A stretch of 64,000 nucleotides of DNA. Origin: Trachythela sp. YZ-2020 (lineage: Eukaryota; Cnidaria; Anthozoa; Malacalcyonacea; Clavulariidae). The notes beneath the pieces are model-generated. The model was given only the letters and a program-made list of their open reading frames with translations, had not been told where the DNA came from and did no database searches. The position numbers were made by a program, and so were the translations under genes. The stretch is taken from NCBI GenBank assembly GCA_016169945.1, contig JADLSH010000282.1, positions 806,001 through 870,000 of the forward strand. The letters are read 5' to 3'. This document shows, one piece after another, positions 8,327-16,400 of the stretch. How positions within the stretch are numbered: the stretch's first letter is position 1; each line of letters begins with the position of its first letter.

Positions 8327-9553
8327 ATGACGACTTATAAAATGGATCAACTTTTACCAGAGTATGAAAGAATTAAAGATACTCAAATCGTTGGCAAAAG
8401 AACATTCAATGAGGTGACTTTCAACCCAAGCAAAGCAAACCCTAGCGAAGAGATATACATCAACCTGCCAGGATTAGGCGCGAACATGTGTATAGTACCA
8501 AACTCACTTTTTCTCACAGCGAAGTTTAAAAGTGGCAACACAAAGTCATGGTTTCTAAACAACCTTGGCAAGCTTCTTGTAAACAGCTTAGAGATAACAA
8601 TTGGTGGTAACGTTGTGTACGACAACATCAATGAGAGTATTTACTCTGTATACCAAGACTTGTGGTTACCAAAAAAGCATCGAGCGAACATGATAAGTGA
8701 AGGCATCATGAACGAGAACACTCGTAAGCTCATGTCAAAAGACGACAGCGGGGATGCCTCTGTGGCTTCTGATGCGTTTATGACTAAGATCTACAACAGT
8801 CGGGTTAAAATTAAGCTTGGTAAAATTTTAAACGATCATGGACTGTACGCACCGTTTGGAATGAACAGTGGCGTTAGGTATAGAATCAAATTACCAAGCG
8901 CAAACGATATTATGATCGCACAATCAGGTTCAAGCGTCGGCGACTACTCTTTAGAGGACATTAAACTAGAGTACGTGACGATAGAAGACCAAATCATTTA
9001 TAACTCATCTTTAAGTAGTTATCAGACTGGTAGGTCTTTAATTTACGAACACATCACAATGATGAAGAGAGACATTTGGGGGAAAGATACAACACTTATC
9101 AACGAGAACGTCAACCTACCAAGACAAAGCATGAAATATATCATCATGCTGTTCAAAAACAAGGTAACAACAAACAGCGAAGAGTTTGTTTACCCAAACA
9201 TCAAAAACGTAAAGGTAACGATAGAAGGTATACCAAACTCTGTATACAGTCAGGGTATGGACAAGTCAAGACTCTTTGTAGAAGCAAAAAAGGTGTTCCT
9301 TAACCGAAAAAGCGACACTCTACCAGTCTCAGAGTTTTTTCCAGATAGCAAGTTCGCCTTATGCATCGATCTTAGAACGTTCAACGACAACAACGTCTCA
9401 GGTAACGGGCGAAAGATCTTAAACACGCAGTCTGGAGTACTGTTAGAAATAACAAAAGAAGCAACCGCAGCAGACCTTATTTGTTACATTTTTGTAGTGT
9501 CAGATGGATTTGTGAACATAGTGAACAAGTCATTACAAAGCGTGGAGTACTAG
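8327..9553 (+). CDS. Probable major capsid protein (double jelly-roll type)
   Basis: 408 residues, beta-rich, no membrane segment. The N-terminal third (PNSLFLTAKFKSG...FLNNLGKLLVNSLEITIGGNVVYD) followed by YSVYQDLWLPKKHRANMISEGI fits the pattern seen in capsid proteins of Polinton-like elements: a first beta barrel that introduces a conserved membrane-proximal strand pair. It sits two genes upstream of the ATPase, the usual capsid neighbourhood. At 408 residues it is shorter than classical Polinton capsid proteins (about 600), so a capsid of another jelly-roll type remains possible. Fold prediction would decide. Confidence 0.6.
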   Translation: MTTYKMDQLLPEYERIKDTQIVGKRTFNEVTFNPSKANPSEEIYINLPGLGANMCIVPNSLFLTAKFKSGNTKSWFLNNLGKLLVNSLEITIGGNVVYDNINESIYSVYQDLWLPKKHRANMISEGIMNENTRKLMSKDDSGDASVASDAFMTKIYNSRVKIKLGKILNDHGLYAPFGMNSGVRYRIKLPSANDIMIAQSGSSVGDYSLEDIKLEYVTIEDQIIYNSSLSSYQTGRSLIYEHITMMKRDIWGKDTTLINENVNLPRQSMKYIIMLFKNKVTTNSEEFVYPNIKNVKVTIEGIPNSVYSQGMDKSRLFVEAKKVFLNRKSDTLPVSEFFPDSKFALCIDLRTFNDNNVSGNGRKILNTQSGVLLEITKEATAADLICYIFVVSDGFVNIVNKSLQSVEY

Positions 9554-9579
9554 ACTACTAAACCATTAAATTAGTCAAA

Positions 9580-9604
9580 TTTTCTAACCTATAAGTTTAG
9601 AAAA
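9580..9604. terminator. 8-bp hairpin after the capsid gene
   Basis: Arms TTTTCTAA at 9580-9587 and its exact complement at 9597-9604, loop 9 nt, 27 bases past the stop codon at 9553 and just before the next gene. Confidence 0.4.
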
Positions 9605-9619
9605 CTTAAAGATAAACTA

Positions 9620-10414
9620 ATGGCACTTACATATGGTTATAATTCTCAAAAGTTACTATTTTTAAAAGGTGACTCAATAGTTGGTCCAGCTGGACCGACT
9701 GGTGCGACTGGTGCAGCTGGACCAAAAGGTGACTCTGTGACTGGTCCGACTGGACCAAAAGGTGACTCTGTGACTGGTCCGACTGGACCAAAAGGTGACT
9801 CTGTGACTGGTCCGACTGGTGCGACTGGACCAAAAGGTGACTCTGTGACTGGTCCGACTGGTCCGACTGGACCAAAAGGTGACTCTGTGACTGGTCCGAC
9901 TGGTGCGACTGGACCAAAAGGTGACCCCGGTGTACAAGCACCTTCTAATAATTTTTTGGTAAGCTACCATCATAACATGGGTAAGCACACATACAGAGCT
10001 GCGAAAGATAACGTGTTCTCTACTCGTAACAACAGTAAAATTATTACAACCATCATTACGACACAAGGTGATTACATAGTTAAATACAAACTATCTTTGA
10101 AACCGACTAAATTTGAGTCTGGTAACCCTGTTATTCTTACTAGCGACACTTGGTACTCTTCTGACGATGGTGCCTACGCAGACCTTAACACTTGTATCTA
10201 TCTTGAAGGTGTAAAAAAAACATCTTTTCAAGTTGTTACACAAGGTGATGTCTACAACGGGTTGACACAACAAATTTACATGGAAGGGCTTCTTACCATT
10301 GCAAAAGGATCAACAGTCGAACTAAAATCTTATACAACTTACTTTGGCGACTTCTACTCTTACTTGGTGTATGAAGTTTACGACCCAGTAATGGTATTTA
10401 CAAAAATTAGTTAA
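9620..10414 (+). CDS. Collagen-stalk fibre-like protein with globular head
   Basis: 264 residues. A short N-terminal segment ([19 protein letters not shown]) precedes about 30 uninterrupted Gly-X-Y triplets (about 17-111) with [11 protein letters not shown] repeats, then a beta-rich C-terminal domain of about 150 residues without a signal peptide. Collagen triplets form trimeric rods, so the gene probably encodes a virion surface fibre or spike with a receptor-binding head; this is inference from architecture. The N-terminal YGYNSQ is similar to FGYTSE in the 12589-13083 protein. Located between capsid and ATPase genes. The repeat causes long antisense open frames that are not genes. Confidence 0.75.
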   Translation: MALTYGYNSQKLLFLKGDSIVGPAGPTGATGAAGPKGDSVTGPTGPKGDSVTGPTGPKGDSVTGPTGATGPKGDSVTGPTGPTGPKGDSVTGPTGATGPKGDPGVQAPSNNFLVSYHHNMGKHTYRAAKDNVFSTRNNSKIITTIITTQGDYIVKYKLSLKPTKFESGNPVILTSDTWYSSDDGAYADLNTCIYLEGVKKTSFQVVTQGDVYNGLTQQIYMEGLLTIAKGSTVELKSYTTYFGDFYSYLVYEVYDPVMVFTKIS

Positions 10415-10445
10415 AATAAATGAGCGACTAGAAACACCATTCAAT

Positions 10446-11024
10446 ATGATAATAGTTGGTATGACTGGGTGTGGTAAGACCTACTACCTTCTTAAGATGT
10501 TAGAGAATGAGTACAAGGGCCACTTTGATTACATCTTTTTAATTTGTCCAACCTACTTGTACAACAAAACATATCAAAATTGGGAGTATAAAGACGATGA
10601 CAAGTTCTTTCCAATACCGTGTGATCAAGACAATGTTGAGACTTTTTTAAAGTATGTCACTAAGATCTTTAGTGGTACGAATAGTCTTATCATTCTAGAC
10701 GACTGTGCAAGTAGTCAGTCAGTTAAAAACAGAACAAGTGAGATGGTAAGACTTGCCTTTTCCGCTAGACATTTTAACCTAAGTACGATCGTTATAACAC
10801 AGCAACTCACAAGTATCACAAAACCCTACAGAGACAACACGTCAAAGATGGTTACGTTCTATAACCCAACTAAAAAAGACATGCAGTTGTTCATAGAAGA
10901 GTCACTTAACGTTACTAAGGATCAAGAGCGTGACATTATAGAAAAATTACAAACTAATAAATATGCAAGACTTGAAGTACTACGTCGATACCCTTTCACA
11001 CATAGCGTTAAATATTCAGCGTAA
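10446..11024 (+). CDS. Packaging ATPase (FtsK/HerA-like, Polinton A32 type)
   Basis: 192 residues from the first in-frame ATG. Walker A GMTGCGKT at residues 5-12 and Walker B LIILDD at 81-86 are intact, and SARHFNLSTIVITQQ at about 105-120 is the usual segment after Walker B. The enzyme would pump DNA into the capsid. Walker A is unusually close to the start, and the same frame continues open upstream with a family-like sequence (LETPFN before the Met) but no ATG. The only upstream ATG, at 10420, is followed by TAG after three codons in another frame. The true 5' end may therefore involve splicing or another start. Confidence 0.85.
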   Translation: MIIVGMTGCGKTYYLLKMLENEYKGHFDYIFLICPTYLYNKTYQNWEYKDDDKFFPIPCDQDNVETFLKYVTKIFSGTNSLIILDDCASSQSVKNRTSEMVRLAFSARHFNLSTIVITQQLTSITKPYRDNTSKMVTFYNPTKKDMQLFIEESLNVTKDQERDIIEKLQTNKYARLEVLRRYPFTHSVKYSA

Positions 11025-11193
11025 ACCGCTTCAGTTCGCGGTTTGTTTCACCTTGTTCGCGATTGGGTTTGTCTTGTTCGCGATAGCGGTGACCTTGTTC
11101 GCGATTGGTTTTGCGTTGTTTGTTGTGTATACGCAACCCGTTGTTATGAATATAATAAATGAGCGACAAAGAAGAAACATTTTTCAAAGATAA
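10963..11193 (+). CDS. Possible overlapping small hydrophobic protein
   Basis: This 76-codon frame begins inside the ATPase gene in another frame and runs past the next start at 11159. It contains four copies of a seven-residue hydrophobic unit (LFAIGFV type, about 31-52) coded by the 21-bp repeat at 11037-11105, giving one or two membrane segments. No promoter signal of its own was seen. It may instead be a by-product of a regulatory repeat upstream of the 11159 gene. Confidence 0.3.
   Translation: MQDLKYYVDTLSHIALNIQRKPLQFAVCFTLFAIGFVLFAIAVTLFAIGFALFVVYTQPVVMNIINERQRRNIFQR
11037..11105. repeat. Four 21-bp repeats with TTCGCG
   Basis: TTCGCG recurs at 11037, 11058, 11079 and 11100, exactly 21 bases apart, with CTTG before and an ATTGGTTT-like stretch after. 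It lies between the ATPase stop (11024) and the 11159 start. Being a multiple of three, the period keeps a frame open on both strands. Confidence 0.7.
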
Positions 11194-11656
11194 CACTACC
11201 CCCGCAAGTGTGCCAGACACAGCGGCTGACGCGTCTAACACGCGTGAGGAGCTACTAACATTATCTGAAAGAGGCGAAATTAAACAAACAGAGAAGTATC
11301 TTAAAAAGGCCAACCAAGAGACCTTAGAAAAGATCAAAAAAGAGTACGATAGAAAGCAACTAGATATAACTAACGAGTTTATCTCTGACAGTTTAATTGA
11401 AAAATTTTCAGGCTTGATGGACTCACTAAACGCTATCGATAACAAAGATTCACTAGAAAAAGATCTGAGAAGCAACCTTTTAATCAAAAAAGACCTAAAG
11501 AGCATTCTAAGCCACATAACACCATATCTTCCATACATTGGCTTGCTTTGTGGTGGACTAGTCATTGGTAAGCATATGATGAATAAGCACACAAGTGGGA
11601 AGCCTAAGCCTAAGCATGAGTCTGTGTCTGAGCGAGAACCCGAGCAAGAAGTTTAA
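11159..11656 (+). CDS. Helical protein with C-terminal membrane segment
   Basis: 165 residues, start after GAATATAATAAATG. The N-terminal 35 residues are disordered and acidic. Residues 38-125 are charged and helical (KYLKKANQETLEKIKKEYDRK), suggesting a coiled coil. One hydrophobic segment follows at about 123-143 (ITPYLPYIGLLCGGLVIGKH), then a short Lys/Glu-rich tail. Likely a membrane-linked virion component. No enzyme motif. The gene faces the convergent 11714-12115 gene across a hairpin. Confidence 0.65.
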   Translation: MSDKEETFFKDNTTPASVPDTAADASNTREELLTLSERGEIKQTEKYLKKANQETLEKIKKEYDRKQLDITNEFISDSLIEKFSGLMDSLNAIDNKDSLEKDLRSNLLIKKDLKSILSHITPYLPYIGLLCGGLVIGKHMMNKHTSGKPKPKHESVSEREPEQEV

Positions 11657-11673
11657 GTTAAGTGATACCTGTC

Positions 11674-11694
11674 ACCTTTCACAAAATGAAAGGT
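11674..11694. terminator. Hairpin between convergent genes
   Basis: ACCTTTCA (11674-11681) and its complement TGAAAGGT (11687-11694) enclose a 5-nt CAAAA loop. It lies 17 bases after the rightward stop (11656) and 19 bases after the leftward stop (11714), so it could end transcripts from both sides. Confidence 0.5.
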
Positions 11695-11713
11695 AACATG
11701 AATGTAACATTTT

Positions 11714-12115
11714 TTAATAAAGTCCTGGGTAAAGTGGTGGCGCTGTTGGTTGTAAGTTCTCAACATACTCTCTTGTCGCTTTTTTCTTCGTTAGCTCAGT
11801 CTCTACCTCTTTAAGCTCGTCTTTACCTGTTTTTATGTCTAAGTTTTTTCGTTTAACCTTTTTCGCTGTCTTAACTGTACCTTTAGCTCCATCTACAATT
11901 GCAACCATACCACCAAGAACTGCTAGCACAATAGCAGATGGAAAAATAATAGCTACGGCTACGCCACCACCTACAAGAACCAGTTTCACTAGCGTCTTAC
12001 CTACTAGTTTGATCTTTTTTTTAAAGATCCCTTTTTTCATTTTAGATAGTACGGTTACTACCTCTTCTTTAATGTCTGAAAGTTCACCTTCAGAGAAGTT
12101 TATGATGTCGTGCAT
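11714..12115 (-). CDS. Membrane protein with C-terminal PTAP/PPxY late-domain motif
   Basis: 133 residues from the ATG at 12115. After a polar N-terminus and a Lys-rich segment ([11 protein letters not shown]), residues about 41-78 are strongly hydrophobic ([32 protein letters not shown]), then a Lys-rich helix. The last residues read [12 protein letters not shown], containing overlapping PTAP and PPLY. In viral budding proteins PTAP binds TSG101 and PPxY binds NEDD4-family WW domains to recruit ESCRT; a similar use here is inferred. It shares a 21-bp divergent promoter with the 12137 gene. Confidence 0.7.
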   Translation of the reverse strand: MHDIINFSEGELSDIKEEVVTVLSKMKKGIFKKKIKLVGKTLVKLVLVGGGVAVAIIFPSAIVLAVLGGMVAIVDGAKGTVKTAKKVKRKNLDIKTGKDELKEVETELTKKKATREYVENLQPTAPPLYPGLY

Positions 12116-12136
12116 TTATTATATATAATAAAAGAG
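12116..12136. promoter_or_regulatory. Palindromic bidirectional promoter
   Basis: The 21 bases between the divergent ATGs at 12115 and 12137 contain the near-perfect palindrome TTATTATATATAATAA. Both directions therefore offer the same TATA and ATAATAA start context. Confidence 0.55.
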
Positions 12137-12505
12137 ATGTCATATACATTAATTGCTGGAGTTGGCGTTGGAGCATACATTTTAAAGAATATTTTTGGTG
12201 TACAGTGGCAGTTACAAGATACTGCTATGGAACGTTGTGTACATGGTCCAAAAGGCGACTCAATAGTTGGTCCAAAGGGTGACTCAATAGTTGGTCCGAC
12301 TGGTGCGACTGGTGCGACTGGTAAGACTGGTGCGGCTGGACCAAAAGGTGACTCTGTGACTGGTCCGACTGGCAAGACTGGTCTGACTGGACCGTCTGGT
12401 GTACATACCACATACGACGCCAGGCTTGAAAATAAAATTAAAAGGACTAAACAGCTTGACGTTCTTAAAGCAAGTAAAAAACAAAAAAAGGGAATAGTGT
12501 TCTAG
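12137..12505 (+). CDS. Short collagen-like membrane protein
   Basis: 122 residues from the second in-frame ATG; the first (12110) lies within the neighbouring gene's start and the shared promoter. The N-terminus ([20 protein letters not shown]) is hydrophobic and can act as a membrane anchor. About 18 Gly-X-Y triplets follow (residues about 37-90; [20 protein letters not shown]), then a basic Lys-rich tail. It uses the same GPKGDS and GPTGATG units as the 9620-10414 protein, suggesting duplication or recombination between the two collagen segments. Trimer formation is expected; function unknown. Confidence 0.7.
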   Translation: MSYTLIAGVGVGAYILKNIFGVQWQLQDTAMERCVHGPKGDSIVGPKGDSIVGPTGATGATGKTGAAGPKGDSVTGPTGKTGLTGPSGVHTTYDARLENKIKRTKQLDVLKASKKQKKGIVF

Positions 12506-12554
12506 AGAGTGTTCTAGATACGATCTTAATGCGAAATTAAAAGTTTAAAGATTA

Positions 12555-12575
12555 CGTATGTTTTTTTAACATACG
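12555..12575. terminator. Hairpin with T5 loop between convergent genes
   Basis: CGTATGTT (12555-12562) pairs with AACATACG (12568-12575) around five T residues. It lies between the rightward stop at 12505 and the leftward stop at 12589. Confidence 0.5.
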
Positions 12576-12588
12576 CAAACTCAGGTGG

Positions 12589-13083
12589 TTAAAAGTAAAC
12601 CATTATACTCATGACTGACTCGTTACCATATGACGTTCCGTCTAGCTGTCGTAGTTTAAGAATGAAGCCCGCAAGTGATTTATAGTCAGAGGTTACGTCT
12701 TTGAATTTGTACTCACGACCTAAGAAGTACGTGTTTGAGACTCGTATATTTCCGGTGTTATAACTAATATCATCAAGTGGGATGTCAACTGTTGTACCAT
12801 CAAGTTTATACGCTCTGAATACCCATCTTACTTTTAATGTCGTTATAGTCTCGTCGTCGTCAAACGTGTGAGATATTATTACAAACTTAGCGTCGTCGTT
12901 GTTACTTATACAAAACATAACGTTGTGTGGCCAGCCGTTGGCTAAGCTGTATGGGGACGATAAACTGGTTGTACTTAAGGCTGGGTAATAGAATTGGTAG
13001 TGTAACGTTTTTAGTTGTGTGATAGGACTGAAATTTGTATTGAACTCGATATTTTCAGACGTGTAACCAAAGTTTAGGCTCAT
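12589..13083 (-). CDS. Beta-rich protein sharing the fibre N-terminal motif
   Basis: 164 residues from the ATG at 13083, with no membrane segment, zinc site or enzyme motif. The N-terminus MSLNFGYTSENIEF aligns by eye with [14 protein letters not shown] of the collagen fibre-like protein; the rest is predicted beta-rich. The common N-terminus could be the element's capsid-docking peptide, as short N-terminal tails are in adenovirus fibres; this is inference. The start codon overlaps the stop of the upstream 13080-13382 gene in an ATGA overlap. Confidence 0.6.
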   Translation of the reverse strand: MSLNFGYTSENIEFNTNFSPITQLKTLHYQFYYPALSTTSLSSPYSLANGWPHNVMFCISNNDDAKFVIISHTFDDDETITTLKVRWVFRAYKLDGTTVDIPLDDISYNTGNIRVSNTYFLGREYKFKDVTSDYKSLAGFILKLRQLDGTSYGNESVMSIMVYF

Positions 13084-13382
13084 TTATTTATGGTTTTATC
13101 AGCTTTACACTTAATGCAAATAGAGCTGTTAAAATAGCTAATACAACTACTTGGATTATACTCTAACGTTTTTATTTGTTTAATTAGAGAGATATGACGC
13201 TTAGTTACTTTAAACCTAATCATTTTACCTAACGAGTCGTATGATTGGAACGATCTTAACTTACAAGACTTAAACACGTCATCACCATAAACGGTTAGTA
13301 TTTTCACACCAGCACACTTGGTACATATTTTACTGCATTCATTAATACAGCTTTTTGTACATATAATTTTTTTACAACTCAT
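13080..13382 (-). CDS. Small Cys-rich protein, probably zinc-binding
   Basis: 100 residues from the ATG at 13382. The N-terminal 25 residues hold six Cys (CKKIICTKSCINECSKICTK), another Cys pair lies near the C-terminus (CIKC), consistent with two metal sites. The remainder is basic. It has the AAACACACTAATAAAG promoter and overlaps the next gene by ATGA, so the two probably share a transcript. Function unknown. Confidence 0.6.
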   Translation of the reverse strand: MSCKKIICTKSCINECSKICTKCAGVKILTVYGDDVFKSCKLRSFQSYDSLGKMIRFKVTKRHISLIKQIKTLEYNPSSCISYFNSSICIKCKADKTINK

Positions 13383-13387
13383 CGTTC

Positions 13388-13413
13388 CTTTATTAGTGTG
13401 TTTTTTTATATAA
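13388..13413 (-). promoter_or_regulatory. ACACACTAATAAAG promoter box with TATATA
   Basis: Minus-strand reading gives TATATAAA, then AAAACACACTAATAAAGG and AACGATG at 13382. It lies only a few bases past the polymerase stop codon (13429). Confidence 0.6.
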
Positions 13414-13428
13414 ACCGTTTAAACTAGT

Positions 13429-16400
13429 TTATCTAAGAGCTTTAAGAGCTAGTGACGCTAACGTGTTTGTCTTTGGGTGTGGGATCGTTTTTGATAAGAC
13501 AACTCCTTTATTAGTGAGTACCCGCCAATGACCAATGGCTGTTGTCTCTACACCAGTGCCGCTAATAATTCTTTTATCATCACTAGCTGAAAGTGCTACT
13601 TTGTTTATCGTTTCTGTGTAAATCACGTGTGCGCGACTTCTAAACGTATTCATGCTACGGTATTGGGGGGTTCCACTAAACAAACACTTCTTGTAGTCAT
13701 TAAATGAGATGTCTCTCTTGACAACTGCTTTTTTCACGCCTTTACACTTCTTCTCCTCTTTGTTGTCGTCCATTTTGTACGCGTATAGCTTGCTACGCAG
13801 TCCGACGAACTCAGATATTTGTTTACCACCACACTCGTCTTTCATCATGCCAACTACTTTCTTGTTGACCCCTATTGGAATATTGCTGGGGTGGTCAGAT
13901 GGAAAGTTGCTGGTGTCGAAGTGTGTGTGAACATCCTTAGAGATGTCTTTGTAGAAGTCGTCTGTCTTGATCTCATAGCATAGGCTGTCCGTGTCTGTAA
14001 ACAGTAGCTGAGCTTTATCACCATACTTAGTCTTAATGTAGCCGTAGTGGAAATCGTACATTAAGGTTTTACTTATGTCTAGAATGCTCATCCCTAAGTA
14101 GATAGGCTTGTTTAATTTAATAGAGGTTCTGTTCATGTTAACCGCGACAAGGTTCTCTGTGAATATATTCGTGCCTTTGAAGTTAGGCTTTTTAGCTAAC
14201 TTTTGAAGTTGGTCGGGTCGTGTAACTAATCTAACGTCTACCCGTTTGCGAACGTTTTCCATTGTCTTTCCGAACACACTGACGTTCATTTGCTTGAAGA
14301 AGTCTTTTTCAAAGTCGGTGGTGGCTTTAGTTCTAAGGTCGGTGTTAAGTTGAATGTACTCTTTTAACCATGGTCTCTCATTAAATTTAATGCCTCTGTG
14401 AATCTTAGTTAATTTCAAGCCTAGTTTTATGTACTGTTCTAAGTTGCGGTAATGTAGTACGTACTTAGTTTTGTTGTTAAGATTAGGTATAAGCTTATCT
14501 ACCTTGTTTACTGTTAGTCTCTCTGGTGCTAACGGGTACTCGTTGTGATAGTCGTGTAACTCTGCCGGATACTCAAGGTCAACTTCTAATATACAACCCT
14601 TACCCTTACCCAATTTGTTCCATGAGTCTAACTCTTTGTCAGTCATCCACTTAAATCCATCCACTGGTAGTGGTTGACTCATCGCCCACCCGTATTGGTT
14701 GTTAGCATCTAAGTATGAAATATATATAGATTGCTCTTCGGTTTTATGTTCACTCATATACTTATTGTTGGCCTTAGCATATCTTTTTGTTATGGTGCTA
14801 ACCCCACCTCTAATACCTTGTTCTATCATTAGATACATGTCTGGGTCAGTTAGTAACTCTAACTTTACTTTAGAGATCTTTAGTGCAGCATCCCAAGCTA
14901 GACCGGGTGCGGTGTAATACCATAAGGGGTCTAAGCCATAGTTTTTAAAACATATTTCTCGGTAGTGCTCCATGACGTCTGTAAGTAGTAAGACGTCTGT
15001 GAGTAGGTATAGGTCGTGGTAATCACGCATCGTCTTACAATCAAACCTATTCCACACTTTTAGTGCGTGTTTGAAGTCTTTGTCTGTTATGTTAGTACCA
15101 TTAAGCTCACTATGAAAGGCTGACATAGATGGTAATTTGGTCTCACCAAGTTTATCAAAGCCTGTCATGTACTCGTATGGGTACACGCCTTTCCTTTTAA
15201 GCAGCTTACACGTACCAAGAACCTGCTCAAGAGTTTTAAACTCATCCTCACCAAGAATTTTTACAAGGCTGTCTAACGACTTGTATGTAAATTTGAACGA
15301 GTCAAGAAACCTAATTTCAAGTGTTTTTTCGTACTCTTTACCAGTTTTCTTATCTGTGTACGACTCCATGACGACGTTTTTACTAAATGAGATATATCTC
15401 TCATCTGTCTTTGGAATGCATTTAACGTTACCCTCTGAGAATCCAAGACTTTTAATGAAAAGGTGAGAGTCGTACCCTTCCAGGTTGTGAAACAACACTG
15501 GTACGAATTTTGGGGTTCGCATTTTAAGGTTACACGCGTTGTGAGCAGCACCGCGATACTTACCTGTGATATGACAGTGGTCTCTCACACGGTCATTATT
15601 TAATTTTAACCCACACGCGTAACAGTCTTTCACGTTGGTGAAGTTGACGTCGTCTTTTGTTGTCATCCTGATGGGTACGACCTTTGATAATATTTTATAA
15701 ACGTCTTTTAAGTCTCGCTCTAATGAATCTACGAATTTTTTACCTATATCTTCACCCTCTTTTTTGATGGTGTACCTCACCGTTTTTAATGGGTATACCA
15801 TCTCGTCGATACACTTAATGACGTAACAAAAACCATTTGGGTCGTGTCTGTGAGTCTGTGTTGTAAAGCTCTTAGTTGGGTCGTTCTTAACAGTGCTAAT
15901 GGGTGGTAGGAATGACTCAAAGTCGGCGTTAACAACAAATGGCACCATATGCATTTTATGATAATGCTGAAACTCTATGTAAGATCCCTTGGGTGGGTAA
16001 ATGTGTCTTTGGTGGTCATGATTGTCGCACAGCTCTTTGTGTTGATCTAATAACATCTCAGTACCAAAGCTGTTTAGACACCTTGTACAGATGTACTTTT
16101 TGTGTTCCTTTTTGCTTAGCTGGGATGCTATCAACCTGCTAATGTCTTTCACAACACTATAATGCTCATCAAAAAAGAACAAGTTAACATGCTTCGTGTT
16201 ACTAGTTTTGCTTAGCCTTAGTGTGTACACGCTATTAGCCTCATCGTCGTAACTAAAAACGTTAACGCTTACGTTGTTGTTGGTCTCAAATTTAGATATG
16301 TCTTTGACATTCATTGGAAACTTAAGGTTGTCCCAGTTAAGTTTTTCGGCCTGTAATTTTAAAATTTTAGTAACACGCTCTGCGTCGCGCTCAACTAGGT

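Noticed and set aside
9627..10066. Long antisense open frames through the collagen gene
   Set aside because: They arise from the repetitive GGTCCGACT-type codons of the Gly-X-Y stretch; the proteins are simple [13 protein letters not shown] repeats.
11008..11592. 194-codon minus-strand gene
   Set aside because: It lies antisense to the well-supported 11,159-11,656 gene and has no promoter-like start.
12225..12484. Antisense frames across the second collagen gene
   Set aside because: Same by-product of collagen codon repetition.
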